Positions 55,883 to 64,000 of a DNA stretch of 64,000 nt are shown here, in pieces. Position numbers and translations under genes: made by a program. This DNA comes from CPC320 sp002336405. GTDB lineage: Bacteria; Pseudomonadota; Alphaproteobacteria; Rhodobacterales; Rhodobacteraceae. The notes below the pieces were generated by a model that was not told the DNA's origin, did no database searches, and was given only the letters and a program-made list of their open reading frames with translations. Each line of letters starts with the position of its first letter. Position 1 is the first letter of the stretch. The DNA lies in the NCBI GenBank assembly GCA_949372595.1, contig CASIAN010000021.1, forward strand, positions 17,298 to 81,297. Reading direction: 5' to 3'.

Positions 55883-56173
55883 GTTTGGTGCCTTTTCAAT
55901 ATCTCAACCGTTGACTTAGCAGATCACACGCCAAGGAAAAGGGGGGCGTGGGATGATTTTCGCGCGAAACCGCCCAGATCCAACCTGTTAAGAAGATTTT
56001 TCTGTTACGTGATCTCAAAGCCTCTGTCTAAAACCAACCAATTGCCACCGCAATGCGCTCTATTGCGATACCAAAGCTTTCATGTCGAACAGCGGCACCA
56101 CATCGCAATGGCCATGCCAGAAAAAAAGGTATTGCCAGCGGGTAGCAAGACGCATTTGGCGTCAGACCAAGCT

Positions 56174-57694
56174 TTAATGTTCCGGCCTGATAAACGCAGG
56201 ACCCTGGGCCCCAAGCCGCAGCCCTGAGCGCAGTTTTTTATAGGGGATCTCGGTGAGTTTACATGGGTTTTGACCAGCAGCGACTGCGAACAGCACCGTC
56301 TCGGCAATCGGTTCAAAATCCGCCAGAAAATGAATAGCACTTTTGACAACCACGATCCCATAGCTTTCGGGATCACAGCCAATGTGACGAAAAACCTCTC
56401 GATCTGCCGTCTGCGCCCGATTTGAGCCGATCACAACGACAATTTCACCGCGATTTTCCAACGTGATTGTCACCGCAGCCATCTTGCCAAGATTGGCCGC
56501 AATGCCTGCTAGCATAGGCCCCGCGCAAATAAAGCGACCCTCTGACAGGTGTTTAACCGATCCAGTCACGACAATTTCTGGACCATTTTGGTCGGGAAAT
56601 GTGCCGCCAAGGGTCAGCTGAACCTGCGCCCCGACGCCAGCTTGGTGGCACAAAAAAGCCGCCTCAGGCGCCCAGAACATGCCCAAGAGCGCCGGGATGC
56701 GATGCTTTAGCAATGCTGCAAGAATACCCGTGCTGTCACCACTTGAACCGGCACCGGGGTTGTCTTGTGGATCCGCAATAATCACCGGTCGCTGCGCCTG
56801 TTTTGTCAGATAATCTGCGGTTTGCACGGCCGCATCCATCGCCATCAACTGGTCGTCAAAACTGTCTTCGGCATCGTCTAGCGCCGCAACAACCGTTGCG
56901 GTGGCCGCTGCAACCGCGGCTTGATCATAACCACAAGCAAAGACCGATATACCGCAGTTTGGAATGTCGGCCGGTGGAAAGCCAAACGCCAGATCAACCG
57001 ACAAAACTGCCTCACCCTCAAGATCTTCAAGCCCTTGATACAACTGCTGCGCGGGTTGTCTGCGGGTCGACTGGGCGGTGATTGGCACCATGAAATTCAA
57101 TTGCTGAAAAGACTTGTACGGCAGTTTTTTGCGGCGCAGTATCGTTTCAAACACCTTTGCTGCGCGCCGCCCGGTCTCGGCCATATCAATATGAGGATAG
57201 GTGCGATAGATCACCATCGCACTGACTAAATTACAAAATTCCGGGCTGATATTGCCGTGCAGATCAAGACTGACAACAATCGGCAAATCCACTCCGACAA
57301 GTGCGCGAAGCCGTTGTAACAGCAACGCCTCGCCATCATCCGCCTGTTCCGTCACCATGGCGCCGTGCAGATCGAGGTACAGCCCATCCAGCGGCCCCGC
57401 TGCTTTGATCCCCGCCAACATGCGGTCACAAATCGCGTCAAAAGCCGTTTGTGCGACCAGACCGCCCGGTTCTGCCACAGCATAAGAAATGGGAACCAGA
57501 TCACACATCGAAGCCGTTTCAATAAACCCACTAATGGGAATATTCAGCCCCGTGCAAGTCTCAAACATCCGGTCGCCAACGCAATAGGCCGGCCACGACC
57601 CCGGTGTCATAAATTGCTCCCAATCGGTCACAAATGGGGCAAAGGTATTTGTCTCATGTTGAAAACTGGCGATCGCTATTTTTGGCCGTGCCAT
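56174..57694 (-). CDS. M81-family metallopeptidase (MlrC-like)
   Basis: The 506-residue protein opens IAIASFQHETNTFAP, the MlrC signature, and holds DLHGAMVTE and VSLDLHGNISPE, which carry the zinc ligands. A GxxGDST-type segment (GAGSSGDSTGI) follows. The name-giving enzyme hydrolyses linearised microcystin, but most marine homologues probably act on other small amides. It lies 65 bp after mscS on the same strand. Confidence 0.92.
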   Translation of the reverse strand: MARPKIAIASFQHETNTFAPFVTDWEQFMTPGSWPAYCVGDRMFETCTGLNIPISGFIETASMCDLVPISYAVAEPGGLVAQTAFDAICDRMLAGIKAAGPLDGLYLDLHGAMVTEQADDGEALLLQRLRALVGVDLPIVVSLDLHGNISPEFCNLVSAMVIYRTYPHIDMAETGRRAAKVFETILRRKKLPYKSFQQLNFMVPITAQSTRRQPAQQLYQGLEDLEGEAVLSVDLAFGFPPADIPNCGISVFACGYDQAAVAAATATVVAALDDAEDSFDDQLMAMDAAVQTADYLTKQAQRPVIIADPQDNPGAGSSGDSTGILAALLKHRIPALLGMFWAPEAAFLCHQAGVGAQVQLTLGGTFPDQNGPEIVVTGSVKHLSEGRFICAGPMLAGIAANLGKMAAVTITLENRGEIVVVIGSNRAQTADREVFRHIGCDPESYGIVVVKSAIHFLADFEPIAETVLFAVAAGQNPCKLTEIPYKKLRSGLRLGAQGPAFIRPEH

Positions 57695-57759
57695 CTCATA
57701 TCTCCACTTGCTCTGCCCATCCCGAACAGCGGCCCTCAGGGAGCAGCTTGCTGCGGCAC

Positions 57760-58587
57760 TCAGTTCGGGTCGGTAGAATTAACAATCCTGGTGGTTGGAA
57801 ACGGGATTTCAATTCCTGCGGCATCAAAAGCCTCTTTCACACTGCGGGTCATATCAAACTTTAGCGTCAAATAATCAGAAGCGTCGCACCACAGCCGCAA
57901 CGTAAAATCGACCGAGCTCTGGTTCAAAGCGCTGACTTTAATCAAGGGATCTGGCCCTTTGTGGATACGCGCATCGCCTGCGACCAGATCCGCCAGTACG
58001 GTGTCTGCCCGCCCCAGATCAGTGCCGTAGGAGACGCTGAAAACAAGATCAAGCCGGCGTTTGTCATACACTGAATAATTTGTAATTGGTGCGCCCCAAA
58101 CCTGACCGTTGGGAACAATCACCTGCAAATTATCCGTGGTTGCCAATTCAGTGGTAAAAATAGAGATTTCTTTCACCGTGCCAGACTGACCCGACACCGA
58201 GACAAAATCCCCTTGTTTGAAAGGCCGAAACACAATCAGCATGATGCCAGCCGCAAAATTTGACAACGTGCCTTGCAGCGCCAAGCCCACAGCAAGACCC
58301 GCGGCCCCCAACAACGCCACAATTGAGGTAGTCTGAACCCCAAAGCTGTTGAGCACGAAGGTCGCACCCACAATGATAACCACAATTTGCGAAAACTTGC
58401 TGAGAAAGACAAACAACGTATCGTCGAGCTGATCATATTTGAAGCCCATGCGCGCAATCGATGATTTTACCCAACGTGACAATATAAAAGTCACTAGCAA
58501 CACACAGATGGCCGCCAGAATGTTCGTCATGAAATCGATCACCGGCTGCGTCGATAAAAAACTCTGCAAAGACAGTATCACGCTCAT
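57760..58587 (-). CDS. mscS: small-conductance mechanosensitive channel
   Basis: The 275-residue MscS-family channel has three membrane helices. The pore helix TM3 is the Gly/Ala-rich LLGAAGLAVGLALQGTLSNF, followed by VFRPFKQGDFV and the beta domain VPNGQVWGAPITNYS. It opens on hypo-osmotic shock. ATG 58587 is preferred because GGGAATATAGCA lies before it. mlrC follows in the same direction. Confidence 0.94.
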   Translation of the reverse strand: MSVILSLQSFLSTQPVIDFMTNILAAICVLLVTFILSRWVKSSIARMGFKYDQLDDTLFVFLSKFSQIVVIIVGATFVLNSFGVQTTSIVALLGAAGLAVGLALQGTLSNFAAGIMLIVFRPFKQGDFVSVSGQSGTVKEISIFTTELATTDNLQVIVPNGQVWGAPITNYSVYDKRRLDLVFSVSYGTDLGRADTVLADLVAGDARIHKGPDPLIKVSALNQSSVDFTLRLWCDASDYLTLKFDMTRSVKEAFDAAGIEIPFPTTRIVNSTDPN

Positions 58588-58841
58588 TGCTATATTCCCT
58601 TCGTAATATTTATTTGGCACTCAGTTATTCGTCCGCGCATGACCGAAAAAGAGGCCCAGCACTTGGGCGACACTTAGCTTTTGGCGATCACATGCGGTTG
58701 GTACTTGATTCCTGATTTGGTTCAATCTACGCAGCCAAGCATGACGATACAATCGGGCAATTGCATGATTGAAAATGCAAGTAGGCCGCGCATAACAGAG
58801 CCGAATAACCGCTCGCCGCATAGAAGAAAAGGACAGCAGAT

Positions 58842-59804
58842 ATGAAAGCAATGCAGCTTACAGACTATGACCAGCCACTAGTCTTGCGCAACATTCCAGT
58901 TCCGACGGCAGAGGCGGGTCAGGTAACGGTTAAAATTCATACCTGCGGGCTGAACTTTGGCGATCTTTTGATCATCAAAGGCACCTATCAGGAACGGCCG
59001 CAATTGCCCTTTACTCTGGGTATGGAAATCTGCGGTACTGTCACCGAAGTCGGTACCGGCGTAACCAAGTTGCAGGTTGGTGACCGGGTTGCATCATACA
59101 ACGGATTTGGGGGACTGGCTGAATATGCCACCATCGCCGCCGATATCTGCGTGCCAGTGCCTTCAGAAATGTCCGACCGCGATGCCGCCGCGTTTTTGGT
59201 GGCCTATGGAACCTCGCATGTGGCGCTGGATTACAAAGCGCATTTACGCCCCGGCGAACGGCTATTGGTCTTGGGTGCATCAGGCGGGGTCGGCTTAACG
59301 GCGGTTGAGTTGGGCAAACTAATGGGGGCCGAGGTCATTGCATGTGCGCGGGGTGACGACAAGTTACAGGTTTCCAAAGCCGCCGGGGCCGACCATCTAA
59401 TCAATTCCGAAACCGATGACATCCGCGACATCGTGCGCGCTCTGGGCGGTGCAGATGTTGTCTATGATCCGGTCGGCGGCGATCAATTTAAAGCGGCTTT
59501 GCGGGCGTGCAACCCTGAGGCACGGATTCTGCCTTTGGGCTTTGCCAGTGGCGAGGTACCTCAGATACCAGCGAATATCCTGCTGGTTAAAAACCTCACT
59601 GTGATCGGATATTACTGGGGCGGTTATAGCAAAATAAAACCCTCGGTGTTGACCGATAGCTTTGCGCAGCTGATCGCATGGTATCAGGACGGAAAATTGA
59701 CACCGCATATTAGCCACACCTTGCCGTTGGCAGATTGCAATGAGGGCCTTGATCTATTGCGGACACGCAAAGCAACCGGCAAGGTGATCATCGAAATCGG
59801 TTGA
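58842..59804 (+). CDS. NADPH:quinone oxidoreductase-like protein (MDR family)
   Basis: The 320-residue zinc-free MDR enzyme has LNFGDLLIIKGTYQ, PFTLGMEICGTVTEVG and the Rossmann motif VLGASGGVGLTAVELGKLMGA. The structural-zinc Cys cluster is absent. It reduces a quinone or enone with NAD(P)H. AAAGGA precedes ATG 58842. Monocistronic and divergent from mscS across 254 bp without a gene. Confidence 0.92.
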   Translation: MKAMQLTDYDQPLVLRNIPVPTAEAGQVTVKIHTCGLNFGDLLIIKGTYQERPQLPFTLGMEICGTVTEVGTGVTKLQVGDRVASYNGFGGLAEYATIAADICVPVPSEMSDRDAAAFLVAYGTSHVALDYKAHLRPGERLLVLGASGGVGLTAVELGKLMGAEVIACARGDDKLQVSKAAGADHLINSETDDIRDIVRALGGADVVYDPVGGDQFKAALRACNPEARILPLGFASGEVPQIPANILLVKNLTVIGYYWGGYSKIKPSVLTDSFAQLIAWYQDGKLTPHISHTLPLADCNEGLDLLRTRKATGKVIIEIG

Positions 59805-59958
59805 CCACTCTGCTGTTGGTGCAACTGAACAGCGCGGGAGATATGACTTGGCTCCTGAGCCTTGGACGGCTCAGGTTGAAAGGTGCGGGTTTTTGCCGCT
59901 ATTAGACATTTTTCAAAATCGAATTATATACTACGTAGATTTTAAAAGGCTATAAAAC

Positions 59959-60507
59959 ATGAAATACCTAATATCAGCTATATTACTGGCCTTCACTTTG
60001 GGGAGCCCGACACAAGCCGAGGACATGGTTTTGGAAAACTTCAAATCAAGCCCCGAAACCCGCTGGCGGTTCGTCTCAGATCAGGTGATGGGCGGCGTAT
60101 CACAAGGACAGGTCAGCTTTATCCAAGAGAGTGACACGTCCTTTGCCCATATGACCGGCACAGTAAGCCTTGAGAACAACGGTGGTTTCATCCAGTTCGC
60201 CCACGACCTCAAAACGAAGCCATCTGCAAAAAGTACTGGGATAACGATCAAAGTCCGCGGCAACAATCAAGGCTATTTCGTGCATTTGAGGACATCTGGA
60301 ACACTGTTGCCTTGGCATTATTATCAGGCTGCCTTTGACGTGACTGAAACCTGGCAAGAGATACGCCTGCCATTTGACAGCTTTAAAAAATCCAACAGAA
60401 TATTGCGAAAAGTGCCAAAGCCAACGTCTCTGAAGTCCATTGGTATCGTCGCCTATGGCCGCGCCCACAGCGCCGATATTCAGGTTGCCGAAGTTGGGTT
60501 TTACTAA
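59959..60507 (+). CDS. CIA30/NDUFAF1-like exported protein
   Basis: The 182-residue product has a signal peptide (residues 1-20, TQAED) and the CIA30 fold: WRFVSDQVMGGVSQGQV, NGGFIQFAHDL, WHYYQAAFDVTETWQEIRLP and a final YGRAHSADIQVAEVGFY. NDUFAF1 helps assemble mitochondrial complex I; bacterial exported members have no proven role. Monocistronic. Confidence 0.85.
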   Translation: MKYLISAILLAFTLGSPTQAEDMVLENFKSSPETRWRFVSDQVMGGVSQGQVSFIQESDTSFAHMTGTVSLENNGGFIQFAHDLKTKPSAKSTGITIKVRGNNQGYFVHLRTSGTLLPWHYYQAAFDVTETWQEIRLPFDSFKKSNRILRKVPKPTSLKSIGIVAYGRAHSADIQVAEVGFY

Positions 60508-60748
60508 CCGTACCTTGTGCGGTAAGCCGCGCACCGTCGCCAGTAACATCCCCAGCAAACAGTAATTATTGGCGCTGATGCGAGCGAACGGACCGTGTAA
60601 AGTGTATGACGGCGAAGCGCACCACCAGTCCGGTATGGACGGGTTGGGCCTTCTCTGTTACATTTAAGTCTTGTAAACATAAGGGGTTAATAATGCTCTG
60701 CAAGCTGGACAGAGCCCTGCATTTTAACGCCAAAAAATTTAAAGTGAG

Positions 60749-61584
60749 ATGTTTATTTTGAAACTTCTTGTAACCGGAGGTGCCGGCTATATCGGCACCC
60801 ATTGCATCATCGAATTACTGAATGCAGGACACGATATAAGCGTGATTGACGATCTGTCCAACAGCCACGTCGCGGCATTGCACCGGGTGAAACAGCTGAC
60901 CAAGCGCGGCTTGGCTTTTGTGCAGGCAGACCTGCGCGATACCGCTGCCGTTGCCACAGAATTACAGCGGTTCCAGCCCCATGGCGTGATCCATTGCGCC
61001 GGATTAAAAGCGGTGGGGGCCAGCGTTGCCAGACCCCTCGATTATTATCGCCAGAACATTGGCGGCACCCTTTCATTGCTGGCAGAAATGGACCGGGTGG
61101 GTTGTCACAAAATTGTCTTTTCCTCATCAGCCACAGTCTATGGCCTGCCAAAATACCTACCCTATGACGAACAGCATCCGACAGAACCAGCAAACCCCTA
61201 TGGACGCTCGAAATTGATGATTGAGCACATCTTGCGTGACTGGAGCGACACCCATCGCGACGCATCTGCCTTGTGCTTGCGCTATTTTAACCCTGCTGGC
61301 GCGCATCCTTCCGGGCAAATTGGCGAAAACCCCAAAGGTGTACCAGACAACCTGATGCCGTTTCTCGCACAAGTTGCCGGTGGACACCGACCCGCCCTGA
61401 CGGTGTTTGGTAATGATTTCGAAACCCGTGACGGAACTGGAGAGCGTGATTACATTCATGTGGGTGATTTGGCACGTGCCCATCTAGCTGCGATTGAACA
61501 TGCCCGCTCCAACCGCGGCTTTCAGGTTTTCAATATCGGGACCGGACGCGGCGTGACGGTGCTCGAACTAGCAGCGGCCTTACT
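60749..61584 (+). CDS. galE: UDP-glucose 4-epimerase, truncated at the chimeric junction
   Basis: The native part has about 279 residues: the Rossmann motif LLVTGGAGYIGTH, the active-site SSSATVYG and NPYGRSKLMIEH (Tyr and Lys), RDYIHVGDLARAH and VFNIGTGRGVTVLELAAAL. GalE proteins normally run to about 325-340, so some 50 C-terminal residues are missing. After about 61584 the frame stays open to 61918 but codes for unrelated sequence antisense to a ribosomal protein gene. A start at TTG 60758 (MKLLVTGG) is an alternative to ATG 60749. Confidence 0.9.
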
Positions 61585-61612
61585 GCTAATCGTTCCCGCG
61601 TCCGCTGTGTGT

Positions 61613-62060
61613 TCACCGCTCTCCGTCCGCGTCGTGTTCGTTGACGAGCCAGTACGGCTTGTTCCCGCTCTTGACCGGGGAAACCTTTTCCCTGTGTCCC
61701 TTCTCCGTGTCTCCGTCCAGGGCCTGGATCGCAAATCCCTTCGGGGGAAACCATCGCTCGGTCAGCTTGACGCTACACCTTTTTGTACGCGGGCCGGTGG
61801 TAGAAGTGGTTCCCTTGGCGTTTCTTCTTCCCTTCGTAGTTCGCCGTGTGCACTCTGTCCACCCCAAGGTTGTACACCGTGCGTAACAGGTTTCTCACTT
61901 CGGTTTTCGACGTTTTAGGCACCGTGATGAACGTCACCACGTCCAGCCCTTTTGCAGCCGCCTCTGGAGTTGGGGCGACCAGACGCAGAGGGATGTTGGG
62001 GAACCACACCGCGCGGCCGGTTTTTGACGCCAGGGATTCCCAAAACTGTGCGCCCGACAT
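61613..62060 (-). CDS. mitochondrial-type ribosomal protein uL23m (nuclear gene), one inserted base
   Basis: From ATG 62060 (MSGAQFWESLASKTG) the protein reads VWFPNIPLRLVAP, TFITVPKTSKTEVRNLLRTV, YNLGVDRVHTANYEGKKKR and AYKKV. These match plant and algal mitochondrial L23, which binds 23S-type rRNA at the exit tunnel. A stop appears after AYKKV, but deleting one C at about 61773 gives AYKKVYVKLTERWFPPKGFA and then DADGER to a TGA at 61613. The corrected frame is 447 nt (148 residues). The gene ends 29 bp from the galE junction, on the opposite strand. Bacterial L23 lacks this C-terminal extension and N-terminus. Confidence 0.8.
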
Positions 62061-62126
62061 GATCGCACTTCGAGACAAATACCACCGCCCGTCCCACCGA
62101 ACGACGCTCCGTCGTGCGTCAAAGTG

Positions 62127-62146
62127 ACGCGCCTCTCAAGGCGCGT
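62127..62146. repeat. short perfect hairpin upstream of the uL23m gene
   Basis: ACGCGCCT and AGGCGCGT form an 8-bp stem with a 4-nt loop, about 67 bp before the uL23m ATG. A second small inverted repeat (ACGAC-GCTCC-GTCGT) lies at 62101-62115. No function can be assigned. Confidence 0.4.
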
Positions 62147-62389
62147 TACCGTTTTTGCACGATCCCGAGTTTTCTGTGAGTCAGTTTCAGAAAAGAAGGA
62201 GCAAGACGAGGAGCCATATCACAAAATAATCTTTGCATTCCACTACAAGCGCGCTTCTCGAGCGCGAATTCTAAACTACTCGTCCCTAAACTACTACGCG
62301 CGAAAACCCTTTTCACGTACACGCCTACCCTTCCTCTCGTTTCTAGAACGTCGACTCGTGAAATTTCCATCCAGTGTCTTTGCCGCACC

Positions 62390-63191
62390 GGCATGGTGAT
62401 GAGTTTCGGTCGCTGGAAACCATTTTTCACGTTTCGCATAGTCGTTTGCGATTTTTTGAAGCGCCGCCGCAGCGCCCGTGGCTGGTTTCAACTCAACAGC
62501 ACGTGCTTCCTTCTTCTCTGCTTCATACGGCGCGTAAATGATCGACTGAGACCCGCCATCGCTATCAGCAATTATGCCCAACGTACCGCTCTCGGTAGCA
62601 CGCGTCTCGCGCCCGGCGACGACTGTTGAGTTTTCCACAGTCGCACCGGCGTCGTCGCCCACCCCCGGATCGCGCCTCGCGCCGCGCCGCCGCGCGTCGC
62701 CTGCGTAGTACCCCTCCACGACGTTCGGCCCCGGCCCGACGCCCACATCGAGTCGCGAGGCGCGCGCGTGCGCGTGCGCGCCGTGACATTTCCACGTGCA
62801 CGTCTTCCCGCGCTTCAGCTGTGACGGTCCGCCCGCCGTTTCTGGACGTTTCAGACGACGAAGAAAACGAAGAGTACCCGTATTTGTCCTCGTCCGAGCT
62901 CGTTTCCCACCCCTCCGAGCTCGCCGCTGCTGGCCTTGCGCCCTCTTCCTCCGGAGGCGTACCCAGTCCTTTGTTTCCTGTGGTATTTGACGTTTCCGGG
63001 TGCTCGTGCATTTCGGGAGCGCCCGCCTGCGAGGCTTCCGCTTGGTCGAACAAAACAGAGCTCGACCGCCGCATCTCCTCCGCGACTGCCTCCACGGGCG
63101 ATGGTTGTTCCGCGGAAGGACTTTCATCCGCGTCTGGGGCGGTAACGGGTACGCCCAACGCATCGTCACGTGATTCTGTTCGCGATGCCAT
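62390..63191 (-). CDS. low-complexity eukaryotic coding segment, broken frame
   Basis: From 63191 one frame codes an acidic, Ser/Pro/Glu-rich protein (EQPSPVEAVAEEMRRSSSV, SDEDKYGYSSFSSSSE) down to about 62790. From about 62640 another frame codes a more ordinary segment: GTLGIIADSDGGSQSIIYAP then VELKPATGAAAALQKIANDY, ending near 62390. An indel or a short intron between them would join the two. I do not recognise the family. Confidence 0.4.
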
Positions 63192-63397
63192 CGCCGGAAT
63201 CGGTCAGCAAACGACGTCGCGCGCTTCGCGAGGTGCCGTCTCCGCGCTCCGCGGACGGCACGCAAACAGGCGTGAGTTCGGGAGACGCGACCACCCCCGG
63301 CGCAACTGACGTACCCTCCACCTTCACTGGACTAAAATTTGGAAGACCAATCGTGTTATTCGTGATTGAATCTGTACCGTTTACGTCACCTGTACCG

Positions 63398-63988
63398 CTA
63401 TTTTTTCCACCTTTCGTTCCTGAATTCGTCTGGGCGACGAACGCGCGGAGGCGTCGCGAGTCCGGGCTCGGGCGTCGCGCGCTCGTCGCGTCTCGACGCG
63501 TGCTCCACGCCTGGAGGGAGAAGATGCGCGTACATCAGCGTTTTCGGGAACCGATTTGTTTCCTCCGCGTCACCTGGAGTTCTTGGCGGTGCGCTGGAGA
63601 ACGGCGAGCCGCGCGTCGCGGTGTCCAGTGCGGTGGGTGACTCGTCGCGCGACCCGGGAGGAGAGTTTTCGGGCGAGTACCCAGCCTCGCGAAGCAGCCT
63701 TGGAACTTGGACGTTGAAATGTGTCAGGGCGTGTTCGAGTATGCTCGCCTTGGTGGTCTCTTCCCCGAGACACATCAACACATCCGTGAGCTGTTCCTCC
63801 ACCTCCTCGGCGACCGCTCGCGCGAGCGCGGCGTTCACTGAGTGCGCGGTCGCGACGAACTCGGGAGTCAAGTCGTTGTCCTCGCCGCTCCCGAGGCTCG
63901 AAAGGCTGGCGGAGGACGGGCCGACGCGTGACGCGCGAGACACCTCTCTGCGCACTGCACGCCACAGCTTGGTCTGCGCTTCCTCCAT
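63398..63988 (-). CDS. partial eukaryotic protein, possibly the C-terminal region of a p115/Uso1-like golgin
   Basis: The frame is open from the window end and contains EQLTDVLMCLGEETTKASIL then ALTHFNVQVPRLLREAGY. The order D-x-L-x-CLG-x-E-x-x-K ... V-x-x-LL resembles the segment near the C-terminus of p115/Uso1 vesicle tethers (plant golgin candidate 6), where a helix of this kind precedes an acidic tail. After it comes a Pro/Ser/Arg-rich tail to a stop at 63398; an alternative frame stays open beyond (SGTGDVNGTDSITNNTIG). The assignment is tentative. Confidence 0.35.
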   Translation of the reverse strand: MEEAQTKLWRAVRREVSRASRVGPSSASLSSLGSGEDNDLTPEFVATAHSVNAALARAVAEEVEEQLTDVLMCLGEETTKASILEHALTHFNVQVPRLLREAGYSPENSPPGSRDESPTALDTATRGSPFSSAPPRTPGDAEETNRFPKTLMYAHLLPPGVEHASRRDERATPEPGLATPPRVRRPDEFRNERWKK

Positions 63989-64000
63989 CTTACGTACAAA

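Larger units (their letters stand above)
61585..64000. other. eukaryotic sequence joined to the bacterial contig
   Basis: From about 61585 to the end the sequence changes character: many CpG steps, CG alternation (for example 62761-62779), Ser/Glu/Arg-rich broken frames and no operon-type gene packing. It holds a mitochondrial-type uL23m gene. The rest looks like protein-coding nuclear DNA, with indels or introns. A marine unicellular alga is a plausible source, given that the bacterium looks like an alga-associated roseobacter. Confidence 0.85.

Noticed and set aside
60749..61918. galE as an intact 389-residue protein
   Set aside because: The last ~110 residues are translated from the antisense strand of the uL23m gene and do not resemble any epimerase C-terminus.
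62294..63265. single 323-codon minus-strand frame in the eukaryotic part
   Set aside because: Its first half is an Arg-rich shadow of the acidic Ser-rich frame; only the last ~100 codons look coding.
61585..64000. mobile element, phage or integron cassette in the bacterium
   Set aside because: No integrase, transposase, target duplication or terminal repeat is seen, and the recognised gene is of mitochondrial-ribosome type.

Overview
Positions 1 to about 61,584 are one stretch of bacterial chromosome. Gene density is high, genes often overlap by 4 nt (ATGA or GTGA), base composition is moderate, and the gene set looks like a marine alphaproteobacterium of the Rhodobacterales (roseobacter-type). 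Pointers are the gcvTHP operon behind a tandem glycine riboswitch, the cdd-deoA-deoB-add-upp salvage operon, argD-argF, the malic enzyme-phosphotransacetylase fusion, MeaB, hrpB, the short GltX type and MlrC. The order-level assignment is inference from protein families; I could run no search.

Layout: (1) 1-4.95 kb: end of a beta-oxidation multienzyme, a small membrane protein, a frameshifted Rossmann-fold gene, an acyl-CoA synthetase and a membrane-anchored degenerate M48-like protein. (2) 5-10.4 kb: a minus-strand nucleoside salvage operon with a SPOR protein downstream. (3) 10.5-16.1 kb: a VOC-cupin gene divergent from maeB across an 18-bp palindrome, then prpE. (4) 16-24.8 kb: a damaged PEP mutase-family gene, ada, an amidase, nadK, glyA, an alpha/beta hydrolase and lepA. 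(5) 25.2-32.3 kb: an unknown HExxH protein, a copper chaperone pair, rpmB, meaB, a DUF3108 protein and hrpB. (6) 32.4-44.1 kb: argF/argD, an ion channel, a DUF4399 protein, truA, a GNAT, csp, tesA divergent from an ABC exporter pair, and a multicopper oxidase. (7) 44.2-46.3 kb: a duplicated regulator-operator unit around a DinB-like gene. (8) 46.6-60.5 kb: an inositol-phosphatase-family gene, gcvPHT with its riboswitch, a GGCT-like gene, gltX, nadE, mlrC, mscS, a quinone oxidoreductase and a CIA30-like protein. (9) 60.7-61.58 kb: galE, cut off about 50 codons early.

The last ~2.4 kb (about 61,585-64,000) is different DNA. It is rich in CpG and CG-alternating runs, codes in broken frames for Ser/Glu/Arg-rich low-complexity protein, and carries on the minus strand a recognisable mitochondrial-type ribosomal protein uL23m. 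Further on is a segment resembling the C-terminus of a p115/Uso1-like golgin. This is a eukaryotic nuclear sequence, plausibly from a unicellular alga, fused inside bacterial galE. Chimeric assembly is the simplest explanation.

A second technical theme is homopolymer loss. An unknown gene at 25,209-26,305 becomes one open 366-codon frame if four runs (one A, one G, two T) each regain one base, and two other broken genes are explained by one missing T each. Several apparent pseudogenes are therefore probably sequencing artefacts. No tRNA, rRNA, CRISPR array, transposase or prophage gene was recognised. The most interesting real biology is the duplicated regulator/operator/small-ORF unit, the degenerate M48-like protein, the unknown HExxH protein and the palindromes upstream of csp.
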